From: Streptomyces sulfonofaciens
Lineage (GTDB): Bacteria > Actinomycetota > Actinomycetes > Streptomycetales > Streptomycetaceae
Length of the DNA stretch: 64,000 nt
Direction: 5' to 3'
Assembly: GCF_014656295.1 (NCBI RefSeq)
Contig: NZ_BNCD01000013.1
Location: 186,001 to 250,000, forward strand
Position numbers and translations under genes: made by a program. Position 1 is the stretch's first letter. Every line of letters starts with the position of its first letter. The notes beneath the pieces were generated by a model. That model had not been told where the DNA came from. It did no database searches and worked only from the letters and a program-made list of their open reading frames with translations. This document shows, piece by piece, positions 16,922 to 24,645 of the stretch.

Positions 16922-18361
16922 ATGCGCAAGGCTGTCAGGTGGCTGCTGGCCCTCGTGGTGCTCATAGGCACCCTGAGCACGTTAGGCAGCACCGCGGGGC
17001 AGGCCGAGGCCGCCGGGCCCGCCGTCGCCCAGGACACCACCGCCGACATCAAGGACCGGCTCCTCGCCGTCCCCGGCATGAGCCTGCTGGAGGAGAAGCC
17101 CTACGACGGCTACCGCTTCTTCGTCCTCGCCTACACCCAGCCCATCGACCACAGGCACCCCGAGCGCGGCACCTTCCAGCAGCGCATCAGCATCCTGCAC
17201 AAGGACGTCGACCGCCCCACCGTCTTCTGGGCCAGCGGCTACGCACTCCCCGAGGACATCGAACGCGCGGAGCCGACCCGCATCGTCGACGGCAACCAGG
17301 TCACCCTGGAGTACCGCTACTTCCTCCCGTCCCGGCCCAGCCCGGCCGACTGGTCGAAGCTCGACATCTGGCAGGCGGCCAGCGACCAGCACCGCATCTT
17401 CGAGGCGCTGAAGCCGATCTACGGCAGGAACTGGCTCGCCAGCGGCCTCTCCAAGGGCGGTATGACGGCCACCTACTACAAGCGGTTCTACCCCCACGAC
17501 ATGGACGGCATCGTCGCCTACGTCCCGCCGGACGACGTCGTCAACGACGAGGACTCGGCGTACGACGCGTTCTTCGAGCGGGTCGGCACCAAGGAGTGCA
17601 GGGACAAGCTGAACGCCGTCCAGCGCAAGGCGCTGGTGCGGCGGGCCCCGATGGAGCGGATCCTCGCCCGCTACATCGCCGACAACGACTACACCACGAC
17701 CCTCGTCGGATCGCTCGACCGCACCTTCGAGGTCGGCGTCCAGGACCTCGTGTGGAACTTCTGGCAGTTCCACGTCGAGCCGGAGTGCGCCGAGGTGCCC
17801 GACGCCGCCACCGCCGGCGACCAGGAGATCTTCGACTACATCGACAAGATATCCGGCTGGTACTACCACGTGGACGCGGGCATCTACGAGATCATGCCGT
17901 ACTACTACCAGGCGGGCACCCAGCTCGGCTCGCCGCACCTGGAGCTGCCGCACCTGGAGGGGCTGACGCACTACCCCTACCGCACGCCCAGGCTCTACGT
18001 GCCCCGGTCCATCCCGATGAGCTTCGACTCCGGGGCGATGCACGACGTCGACACATGGGTGCGCGACCACGCCTCGCGGATGCTGTTCCTCTACGGCCAG
18101 AACGACCCCTGGAGTGCGGAGCGCTTCGAACTCGGCAGCGGTGCCCGTGACTCGTACGTCTTCACGGTGCCGGGCGCCAGCCACATGGTGGCCGACGTCG
18201 CCGGACTCGCACCCGACCAGAACGCCTTCGCCACCGCCCGCGTCCTCGCCTGGGCCGGTGTGGCCCCGGCGGCGGTCACGGCGGACCCGTCGACGGCACG
18301 GCCCCTGGCCGCGTACGACGCACGCCTCGACCGCCAGGCGACCCGGAACGAGGTGTTCTGA
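16922..18361 (+). CDS. Secreted S37 family tripeptidyl aminopeptidase-type peptidase
   Basis: This 479-residue exported serine peptidase belongs to family S37 (PS-10), which releases peptides from protein N-termini. A signal peptide is clear: MRKAVRW, a hydrophobic stretch LLALVVLIGTLSTLG and cleavage near GQAEAAG. The mature region contains GYRFFVLAYTQPIDHRHPERGTF-type N-terminal sequence, the nucleophile motif ASGLSKGG (Ser177) and the C-terminal LFLYGQNDPWSAERF and PGASHMVADV, carrying the Asp and His expected for the triad. The ATG at 16922 is preferred over GTG 16916 because GGAGGAG ends five bases before it. It converges on the glycoside hydrolase gene across a strong hairpin. Confidence 0.93.
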   Translation: MRKAVRWLLALVVLIGTLSTLGSTAGQAEAAGPAVAQDTTADIKDRLLAVPGMSLLEEKPYDGYRFFVLAYTQPIDHRHPERGTFQQRISILHKDVDRPTVFWASGYALPEDIERAEPTRIVDGNQVTLEYRYFLPSRPSPADWSKLDIWQAASDQHRIFEALKPIYGRNWLASGLSKGGMTATYYKRFYPHDMDGIVAYVPPDDVVNDEDSAYDAFFERVGTKECRDKLNAVQRKALVRRAPMERILARYIADNDYTTTLVGSLDRTFEVGVQDLVWNFWQFHVEPECAEVPDAATAGDQEIFDYIDKISGWYYHVDAGIYEIMPYYYQAGTQLGSPHLELPHLEGLTHYPYRTPRLYVPRSIPMSFDSGAMHDVDTWVRDHASRMLFLYGQNDPWSAERFELGSGARDSYVFTVPGASHMVADVAGLAPDQNAFATARVLAWAGVAPAAVTADPSTARPLAAYDARLDRQATRNEVF

Positions 18362-18443
18362 CCCCGGCGCCGGGTCGTCGGTGTCGGGCGCCGGGTCCGG
18401 CACGGTCGGCGCGGTCCGCCACGCCGACCGCTGATCGCCGGAC

Positions 18444-18484
18444 GGGGGCGCGTGGCCCGTGGACTCCACGGGCCACGCGCCCCC
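18444..18484. terminator. Bidirectional terminator hairpin
   Basis: A perfect 19-bp stem (18444-18462 with 18466-18484, loop ACT) lies between the convergent S37 peptidase and GH3 genes. There is no clear U tract, as is usual in Streptomyces. Confidence 0.85.
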
Positions 18485-18543
18485 GCTCGCTCCCGGTCCG
18501 CCGGGGGCCGTCCGGAAGGCGGCCGCCGCGACCGGGTGGCGGG

Positions 18544-20388
18544 TCAGTACGACAGCCCGTACCCGATCGGGTAGAGCTCCTTGGCCGGGTCGTCCGCGCG
18601 GGGCACCGGGACCGGCAGCCGCCCACGGGGGCGGGCGCGGCCGGCGATGACGCGGACGGCGGCGCGCAGTTCCACGTCCGTCCAGGAGTAGGCGGCGAGC
18701 ACCGCCCTGGCGTCCGGCACGAAAGCCGCGTCGTACGGATTGCGGATCGCGAGGACGATCACCGGGACGCCGGTGGCGGCGAGCGCCTGGACCAGGGTGC
18801 GCTGGGAGCCGGTCGCCGTGATGTTGTACGTGCCGACCAGCACCGCGTCCTTGCCGGCGGCCGCGGCCACCGCCTGGTCGATCACCGCCTGGGAGGGGTT
18901 GCCGGCGGCGCCGGTGGACAGGGCGTCGGCCTTGAAGCCCAGCTCCTTGAGGGCGTTCGCGAGGACGGTGGTGGGCGGGCCCGTGGTGCCCGACGGGGAG
19001 GCCGGGTCGGCGCCGACGACGAGGATGTCGGAGGCCGTGCGCCGGGACAGCGGCAGCACCCGCTCCTCGTTGACCAGCAGGGTCGTGGTGTGCTCGGCGA
19101 TCCGGTCGGCCGCGGCCAGGTGGGCGCGGGTGCCGACCGTGCGGTCCACGCCGGAGTGGGTGACGTAGGGCTCGGTGAACAGCCCTCGGCGCGCCTTGAG
19201 CCGCAGGATGCGCAGGATCGACTCGTCGAGCCGCTCCTCCGCGAGCTCGCCGCCCTTGACGGCGTCCAGCACCGCGTGCCAGGCCAGGTCCAGATCGGGC
19301 GGGTTGAGGAGCTGGTCGACGCCGGCCTTCAGCGCGAGCACCGGCACCCGGTCGTCGCCGTACTTCTCGCGCACGCCCGCCATGCCGAGCGAGTCCGTGA
19401 TCACCACGCCGTCGTAGCCGAGTTCGCCGCGGAGGATGCCGGACAGGATGGGGTGTGAGAGGGTGGCCGGGTCGCCGGAGTCGTCCAGTGCCGGGACCAT
19501 GATGTGGGCCGTCATCACGGAGTCGATGCCCGCCGCGATCGCCGCGCGGAACGGCGGTGCGTCCAGCTCGTCCCACTGCTCGCGGGTGTGCTGGATGACG
19601 GGGAAGCCGTAGTGGCTGTCGGTGGCGGTGTCGCCGTGCCCCGGGAAGTGCTTGGAGGTGCTGGCGATGCCGGCGCCCTGGTAGCCCTTCACCTGCGCGG
19701 CGACCAGCCCGGCCACGGCCTCGGGGTCGGCGCCGAAGGACCGCACGCCGATCACCGGGTTGGCGGGGTTCACGTTGACGTCGGCGTCCGGGGCGTAGTC
19801 CTGGCGGATGCCGAGCGCGCGCAGCTCGGTGCCGCCGATCCGGGCGGCCAGCCGGGCGTCGGAGCGCGAGCCCGAGGCGCCCAGCGCCATCGCACCGGGC
19901 AGCAGGGTCGCCGGGACGCCCACGCGCTCCACGATCCCGTACTCCTGGTCGGTGGCGATGAGCAGCGGCAGGCCGCGGGGCTGGGAGAGGCCGGCCCGCT
20001 GGATGCCGTTGGAGAGGTCGGCGATCTGGTGCGGGTTCTGGGTGTTGTGCGCCCAGGCGAAGTAGATGATGCCGCCGACGCGGTACCGGGCGATGAGCTC
20101 GGCGGCCGTCCTGACCCCGATCTCCTGGAGGTTGGCGTCGACGTCGGCCTGGTCGGGGTCGGTGGCGGAGGCGCCGTAGACCCGCATGACGAAGACCTGG
20201 CCGACCTTCTCCTCCAGGGTCATCGCTGAGATGAGCTTCCTCAGCTCGGCTTCGCCGGGGCGGCTGCCGAGCGGGCTGGGGGAGTCGGTGGCGCGGGCGG
20301 TGCCGGTGGCGGTGGCGGCCAGGGCGGCCGCGCCCGCCGTGGCGGCGAGCAGGCTGCGTCTGGAGGGGCCGGCTTTTCGGTACTGCAC
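18544..20388 (-). CDS. Secreted glycoside hydrolase family 3, NagZ-like beta-N-acetylhexosaminidase
   Basis: This 614-residue protein is exported by the Tat system: the N-terminus has SRRSLLAATAGAAALAATATG. The GH3 TIM barrel includes PLLIATDQEYGIVERV, the NagZ-type His-Asp loop KHFPGHGDTATDSH, which supplies the general acid, and the nucleophile region VVITDSLGM. The second alpha/beta domain follows to about residue 610. The likely substrate is N-acetylglucosaminyl sugars from peptidoglycan or chitin, although related enzymes include beta-glucosidases. GTG at 20388 is preferred to GTG 20394 because the latter overlaps the ribosome site AAGGAG. A promoter is visible at 20488-20516. Confidence 0.9.
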   Translation of the reverse strand: MQYRKAGPSRRSLLAATAGAAALAATATGTARATDSPSPLGSRPGEAELRKLISAMTLEEKVGQVFVMRVYGASATDPDQADVDANLQEIGVRTAAELIARYRVGGIIYFAWAHNTQNPHQIADLSNGIQRAGLSQPRGLPLLIATDQEYGIVERVGVPATLLPGAMALGASGSRSDARLAARIGGTELRALGIRQDYAPDADVNVNPANPVIGVRSFGADPEAVAGLVAAQVKGYQGAGIASTSKHFPGHGDTATDSHYGFPVIQHTREQWDELDAPPFRAAIAAGIDSVMTAHIMVPALDDSGDPATLSHPILSGILRGELGYDGVVITDSLGMAGVREKYGDDRVPVLALKAGVDQLLNPPDLDLAWHAVLDAVKGGELAEERLDESILRILRLKARRGLFTEPYVTHSGVDRTVGTRAHLAAADRIAEHTTTLLVNEERVLPLSRRTASDILVVGADPASPSGTTGPPTTVLANALKELGFKADALSTGAAGNPSQAVIDQAVAAAAGKDAVLVGTYNITATGSQRTLVQALAATGVPVIVLAIRNPYDAAFVPDARAVLAAYSWTDVELRAAVRVIAGRARPRGRLPVPVPRADDPAKELYPIGYGLSY

Positions 20389-20487
20389 GTGCACTCCTTC
20401 CTTCGGGGACGGTCCCGGAGAGCATCGGACGGTGGTGTGTACGGCAAGCGGTAGTGCACGAGTACTGAAGGAAACTTCCGAGGACGA

Positions 20488-20516
20488 TCGATAGACCGAA
20501 AATTATTGCCGGTCAA
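20488..20516 (-). promoter_or_regulatory. Housekeeping-type promoter of the GH3 gene
   Basis: On the minus strand TTGACC (20511-20516) and TATCGA (20488-20493) are separated by exactly 17 bp in an unusually AT-rich stretch. It predicts a leader of roughly 90 bases that includes the small palindrome GGAAACTTCC (20470-20479, plus strand), a possible operator. Confidence 0.6.
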
Positions 20517-20681
20517 GAGCCCGCGCCTGTCCAGGTGTTCCGAGGAGCGCCCCGCGTCGCCGCGCGGACACCCCCCGGAGGGGTGCCGACGCGCCCGCAG
20601 AGGGGTGCCGGCACACCCGAACAGGGAGGCGCCGACGCGCCCACGTGCGCCCGGTACCGCCGCTCAGTCGATGCGCCGCCC

Positions 20682-20777
20682 TGTCGGTTTGCTGCCCTGC
20701 CGATCCGCCGCCGTGCCGGTTTGCTGCCCTGCCGATCCGCCGCCCTGCCGGTTTGCCGCCCTGCCGGTTTGCCGCGC
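20682..20777. repeat. Six 16-bp tandem repeats
   Basis: Six contiguous units of TGCCGGTTTGCCGCCC and close variants (TGCCGATCCGCCGCCG) fill 20682-20777. Units 1-4 alternate two subtypes, so a 32-bp higher-order unit is visible. There are no spacers, so it is not a CRISPR array. The rest of the 20517-20839 gap shows only GC-rich sequence with a GGGGTGCCGRCRCRCCC-like repeat around 20570-20640. Confidence 0.85.
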
Positions 20778-20839
20778 CGGCCCTCCCGGCGGTGTGCCCA
20801 CGGCGGTATGCCGTCCGGAGGGTGTGCCGCCGGGACGGA

Positions 20840-21781
20840 TCAGCCCGTGGCCCGCCGCTTGCTGAAGCGGTGCCACCAGTGGCGGCGGCGCGGGTGGACG
20901 GCCCGGCCCATCCGCCGGCCGAGGGGGAGGTAGCCGATCAGCGCACCAGCGGTGTTCAGGATGACGTCGTCGATGTCGAAGGCCCGGCCGGTGACCAGCG
21001 CGCCCTGCACCAGCTCCACCAGCAGCATCACCAGCGCCGTGATCACTGCGACCCGCAGCAGCCCGCGGGCCCTGGGGAACAGCACCGGCAGCAGCAGCCC
21101 GAACGGCACGCCGAGGAGGAGGTTGCCGCCGATCTGCTTCACCGTGTCCCGGAAGCCGGGCTGGTCGATGTAGGCGCGGATGGAGTCACCGGGCCGCAGG
21201 TTGTTGTGCGTCAGCGGCACCGAGGCCGGGGAGGGCACCAGGGTCAGCTTCGCCAGCACGACCGCGAAGGCGACCATCGCGGCGAACGCCACCAGCATCA
21301 CCAGCACCCGTACGACGGTCGGTATCCGGGGCGCGGCCTGCGCGGCCTGCGCGGTCCCCGAAGCCTTCGTCGCCTTCTCCGGACTGCCTGCCTTTTTCTC
21401 CCGGTTCCCCCGCTTCTCCCGCTTCTCCCGCTTCTCTGGTTTTCCCGGCTTCGCCTGCCCGCTCGGCTTGTCCCGCTTGGCGGGCCCCGTCCGCCGGGCC
21501 TGTTCGGTCGAGGCGGTCTCCTTGGCGGACGTGGCCGACCTGGTGGCCGACGCGGTCCTGGACGCGCCGCCCTTGCCGCCCCTGCCGCTCTCGCCGCCGT
21601 TGCCTCCCTTTCGGGGGCCGCGTCCGCCGGCCGGGCTCCGGCCCCGCGCCGTTCCACCGCCGCGTGCGGTCGTCCCGCCGCCTCGCCCGGCCGTCCTCCC
21701 CTCCTCCCGGCCGGGCTTGTCCTCGTTCCGGCGGAGCGCCTTGCCGATCTCGAAACCGAACAGCTCCACTTTGCGTGCCAC
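20840..21781 (-). CDS. VanZ-like membrane protein with long basic N-terminus
   Basis: The C-terminal 130 residues form a VanZ-like domain: a first membrane helix VVRVLVMLVAFAAMVAFAVV, a second GGNLLLGVPFGLLLPVLF, a third VAVITALVMLLVELVQGALV and the family motif RAFDIDDVILNTAGALIGY. VanZ proteins are linked to glycopeptide tolerance, but most Streptomyces members are uncharacterised. Ahead of it lies about 170 residues of Arg/Gly/Lys/Glu-rich sequence with KPEKREKREKRGNREKK, probably a disordered cytoplasmic tail. The start is uncertain: GTG at 21781 gives 313 residues; an upstream GTG/ATG in the same frame or a start close to the first helix is possible. Confidence 0.75.
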   Translation of the reverse strand: MARKVELFGFEIGKALRRNEDKPGREEGRTAGRGGGTTARGGGTARGRSPAGGRGPRKGGNGGESGRGGKGGASRTASATRSATSAKETASTEQARRTGPAKRDKPSGQAKPGKPEKREKREKRGNREKKAGSPEKATKASGTAQAAQAAPRIPTVVRVLVMLVAFAAMVAFAVVLAKLTLVPSPASVPLTHNNLRPGDSIRAYIDQPGFRDTVKQIGGNLLLGVPFGLLLPVLFPRARGLLRVAVITALVMLLVELVQGALVTGRAFDIDDVILNTAGALIGYLPLGRRMGRAVHPRRRHWWHRFSKRRATG

Positions 21782-21959
21782 ACCAAGTCCCAAGTCCAGG
21801 GGCGGTTCCGCTCGCTCGGGGGAGCCGCCGCACCATTGCCTTGCCGCCTGCCACGCGGTTACCCGAAGGCCGCGGCGGCACGCGTCGGCTCCCACCCGGG
21901 CGGGTGCCCGACGGAGACTTGGCCGGAACGGACTTGGCCCGGAACGACGCTGTCTGCCG

Positions 21960-22760
21960 TTACGCCGCCTCGGTGAGCAACCGGGTCAGGTGCTCGCGGC
22001 CCGGGCCGAGCAGCGGAGGCAGCGGCGGTGCGCTCTCGTACCAGCGCTTCTCGTACTCCCAGCAGAGCCAGCCGTCCCAACCCGCGCGGCTGAGCACCTC
22101 CACGCACTCGCCGAGCGGCAGCACCCCGGCGCCCAGCGGCAGCGGTGTGGTGTCCTCGGCCGAGCCGATGTCCTTCACCTGGACGTAGCCGAGGTGCGGG
22201 AAGAGGGCGGCGTAGGACTCCTGGGGCTGCTCACCGCCGAGCCAGGTGTGCATGACGTCCCACAGCGCGCCGACCTGGCCGTGCCCGACCTGTCCGAGGA
22301 CGCGGATGGCGTCCGCGCCGGTGCGGTGCGAGTCATGGGTCTCCAGCAGGATCCTGACGCCGTACTCGGTGGCGTACTCCGCCGCGGTGCCCAGCCGCCG
22401 GGCGGCCGTGGCGTCGGCCTCCTCGGCGGTCTGTTCGTCACCGCCGCCGGGGAAGACGCGGATGTAGGGCGCGCCCAGGTCGTGTGCGAGATCCAGCAGG
22501 GCACGGATCTCCGCCAGCACGGGAGCGTCGTCGCCGGGGGCTGCCACCCGGGCGTAGCCGGCGACCCCCAGGATCTCGATGCCGCGCTCCTGGAACAGGG
22601 CGACGACCTCGGACCTTTCTGCCGGTCCGATGCCAGGGTGCACGGGTTCTTCCGGGTGGGCGCGCAGTTCGACGCCGTGGAAGCCGTTGTCGGCCGCGAG
22701 CCACACCACGTCGGAGACGGGGAGACCGGGCACGCCGAGGGTGGAGAAGGCCAGTTTCAT
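21960..22760 (-). CDS. Sugar phosphate isomerase/epimerase-like TIM barrel protein
   Basis: This 266-residue protein has the xylose-isomerase-like TIM barrel fold. It begins MKLAFSTLGVPGLPVSDVVW and shows GFHGVELRAHPEEPVH, ILLETHDSHRTGADAIRVL, GALWDVMHTWLGGE, YVQVKDIGS and the C-terminal GWDGWLCWEYEKRW. The Glu, Asp, His and Glu at these places fit the divalent-metal site. The substrate is unknown. It stands alone on the minus strand between the VanZ-like gene and the MarR-GNAT gene. The start is set at the ATG that begins the first beta strand; an ATG at 22793 is in frame but has no better ribosome site. Confidence 0.85.
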   Translation of the reverse strand: MKLAFSTLGVPGLPVSDVVWLAADNGFHGVELRAHPEEPVHPGIGPAERSEVVALFQERGIEILGVAGYARVAAPGDDAPVLAEIRALLDLAHDLGAPYIRVFPGGGDEQTAEEADATAARRLGTAAEYATEYGVRILLETHDSHRTGADAIRVLGQVGHGQVGALWDVMHTWLGGEQPQESYAALFPHLGYVQVKDIGSAEDTTPLPLGAGVLPLGECVEVLSRAGWDGWLCWEYEKRWYESAPPLPPLLGPGREHLTRLLTEAA

Positions 22761-22859
22761 GGGGCGGACCCTATCCGCCCCGGGCCTGTTCAACCCTGCG
22801 ACATCCGACGCGTTGACCGATCGGCGCCCTCTCCCGGGCCCGGTCTTCCCGGGTGCGGC

Positions 22860-24170
22860 TCAGCCCTCCCCGCCGGGTATGGATCCGTCCCCGGTGGCGC
22901 GCAGGGGCAGGTGCCAGTCCTGGCCGGTCAGGTCGACGCCGAAGGAACGGTGCGGCTGCTCGGCGGTGAGGGTGAAGCCGTGGCGCCGGTAGATGCTGCG
23001 GGCGGAGTGCAGGATGTCGTTGGTCCACAGGACCATGTCGCCGTATCCGGCGTCGCGGGCGAACTCGATACAGGTGCGCACCAGGCGGTCGCCTATTCCG
23101 AGGCCCCGGGCGTCCGGCTCGACGAGCAGCAGGCGCAGGCGGGCGGTGCCGGGAGGGGAGTCCGGCGCGGCCGGTCGGGTTCGGCGGGTGTCCCTGACGC
23201 ACATCACGCAGCCCACCGGGCGCCCGTCGAGCTCCGCCATCCACACGCGCTCCAGGGCGGGATCGTGGGACTCGGCGAAGTCCGCGACGATACGGGCCAC
23301 CAGGGCTTCGTACTCCGTGTTCCAGCCGTACTCGGCGGCGTAGAGAGCGGCGTTGCGCTGGATGATCCAGCCGAGGTCGCCAGGGCCTGGAGCGCGCAGC
23401 AGGACGTCCTCACGGCGCGGTGGGCGGCCCTCGGAGAGGATGTCCTGGATGGTGCGCATGGCGGCCGTGAGGCGGGGGCGGTCACGCGCCGGGAGGCTGC
23501 CCAGCAAAGCGCCGACGCTCTCCCTGGAGCGCTCGTCCAGCAGCTCGGCGGTGCTGCGGCCGCGGCCGGTCAGGCTGATGCTCTGGCGGCGGGGGTCGCG
23601 CGGCGAGGGGGCGCGCTCGACCAGCTCGGCCTTCTCGAACTTGGCCAGCAGCCGGCTCAGGTAACCGGCGTCGAGGGACAGTGCGCCGCGGAGGTCGGCG
23701 GCATCGGTGCGCGGGGAGTGGGCCAGCTCGTAGAGGACCCGGGCCTCGGTGAGCGTGTAGGGGACGTAGAGCCGGCGGCCGTAGTCGAGTGCGCCGATGA
23801 GGTTGGTGTAGAAGCGGTTGAAGGCGCGGATGTCGTCGATGGGCAGGGCGGGGGCGCCGACCCGGGTGTCGTGCGGTGCGTCGGGCGGCGTGTTGTGCGG
23901 GGTGCCGCCAGGCGTGTCGTGCGGTGCGTCGGGCGGGGTGCCGCCCGGGATGCCGACGTCACGGGTGCGGTCGGGGTCGTCCTCCCGCGGACCGGCGCGG
24001 GTGCCGCCCCGGGCGGTGTCCCGGCTGCGGGCGGTGCCGCCTCGGGCGGTGTCCCGGCGGCCGTCGGCAGCGTACCGGCCGCTGCCCGCGCCCTGCGCCG
24101 AGCCGGTGAGGGGACGCGGGGGCGTGGCGGCTCCGGTGGGATCGGTGGCTTCGGTCTTCCTGGTCGGCAT
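22860..24170 (-). CDS. MarR-type regulator fused to GNAT acetyltransferase
   Basis: The 436-residue protein joins a MarR winged helix to a GNAT N-acetyltransferase. Residues about 90-230 form the MarR part (DIRAFNRFYTNLIGALDYG, LTEARVLYELAH, LSLDAGYLSRLLAKFEKAEL and the wing RDPRRQSISLTGRG). Residues about 265-430 form the GNAT part, with the acetyl-CoA loop VEPDARGLGIGDRLVRTCI and YGDMVLWTNDILHSARSIYRRHGF. This architecture is common in actinobacteria and its targets are unknown. The first 80 residues are repeat-encoded Pro/Asp/Thr/Gly sequence. ATG 24170 has AAGGGG five bases upstream. A MarR-like palindrome lies 42 bp upstream. Confidence 0.9.
   Translation of the reverse strand: MPTRKTEATDPTGAATPPRPLTGSAQGAGSGRYAADGRRDTARGGTARSRDTARGGTRAGPREDDPDRTRDVGIPGGTPPDAPHDTPGGTPHNTPPDAPHDTRVGAPALPIDDIRAFNRFYTNLIGALDYGRRLYVPYTLTEARVLYELAHSPRTDAADLRGALSLDAGYLSRLLAKFEKAELVERAPSPRDPRRQSISLTGRGRSTAELLDERSRESVGALLGSLPARDRPRLTAAMRTIQDILSEGRPPRREDVLLRAPGPGDLGWIIQRNAALYAAEYGWNTEYEALVARIVADFAESHDPALERVWMAELDGRPVGCVMCVRDTRRTRPAAPDSPPGTARLRLLLVEPDARGLGIGDRLVRTCIEFARDAGYGDMVLWTNDILHSARSIYRRHGFTLTAEQPHRSFGVDLTGQDWHLPLRATGDGSIPGGEG
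23865..24062 (-). repeat. In-frame repeat tract in the MarR-GNAT N-terminus
   Basis: A roughly 24-bp unit (plus strand GTGTCGTGCGGTGCGTCGGG) repeats from about 23865 to 23950, and a second GCGGTGTCCCGG-type unit repeats near 24012-24062. They encode P-P-D-A-P-H-D-T and R-D-T-A-R-G-G-T repeats ahead of the MarR domain. Confidence 0.75.
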
Positions 24171-24211
24171 CGCGTCCCCTTCGCACACGGTCGGCTCGCT
24201 CCGAGCCACCT

Positions 24212-24224
24212 TTGACTGAGTCAA
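24212..24224. promoter_or_regulatory. Perfect palindrome upstream of the MarR-GNAT gene
   Basis: TTGACTGAGTCAA is a perfect 6+1+6 palindrome. On the minus strand it also offers a TTGACT -35 element for the MarR-GNAT gene, so binding would block its own promoter. The rest of the 24171-24521 gap is GC-rich and featureless. Confidence 0.6.
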
Positions 24225-24521
24225 CGGTAAACCGCTGCCCCTCGCCCCCGGAACCCTCACCTGACCCTGAGAAAACCCTGAGCCGGCCCCCAGACGGCTC
24301 CGGGCGGCGGTCCGGGTGCTCCGCGCGGTTCGGGCGTCCGCGCGGTTCGGCAGGCCGCCCGGCGCGGCCGTCCGCGCGGTCCGGCGGCGGCTCGGTGGCC
24401 CGGCGCCGTTACTCCCCTCGCCGGACTTTTCGCCGGCCTCGGGCAAGCCTCGGGCACACGCGCCCGATGCCCCGGTATAGCCGGTACAGGAGGTCAGGGC
24501 TCGGCCAAGTGTCCGCCACCT

Positions 24522-24539
24522 GTTGTCGACGTGTTCACC
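24522..24539 (+). promoter_or_regulatory. Weak PHO-box-like direct repeat upstream of phospholipase C
   Basis: GTTGTCG (24522) and GTTCACC (24533) are spaced by exactly 11 bases, the repeat period of Streptomyces PhoP sites whose unit core is GTTCACC. Only one unit is a perfect match, so this is tentative, but secreted phospholipases are common PhoP targets. Confidence 0.3.
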
Positions 24540-24570
24540 GCCCGCCGCCGTCGCGCCTCATGTGCCGCAT

Positions 24571-24621
24571 GGAAAGTGGCCCACCGGCCCGAGGGACCAG
24601 CAGCCCGCGGGGCCACTTTCC
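24571..24621. promoter_or_regulatory. 12-bp inverted repeat in the phospholipase C leader
   Basis: GGAAAGTGGCCC (24571-24582) and GGGCCACTTTCC (24610-24621) are perfect complements around a 27-base loop, ending 24 bases before the ATG. It could be a leader RNA stem that controls translation or a DNA-level operator. Confidence 0.65.
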
Positions 24622-24645
24622 AAGAGTGCTCAAGAAGGGACAGTC

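Noticed and set aside
16982..20425. 1147-codon minus-strand open frame across S37 peptidase and GH3 genes
   Set aside because: It runs through two clearly coding genes in the wrong frame and ignores their signal peptides and active sites.
20682..20777. CRISPR array
   Set aside because: The 16-bp units are directly contiguous with no spacers, and no cas genes are near. The 40-bp array at 47231 fails for the same reason.
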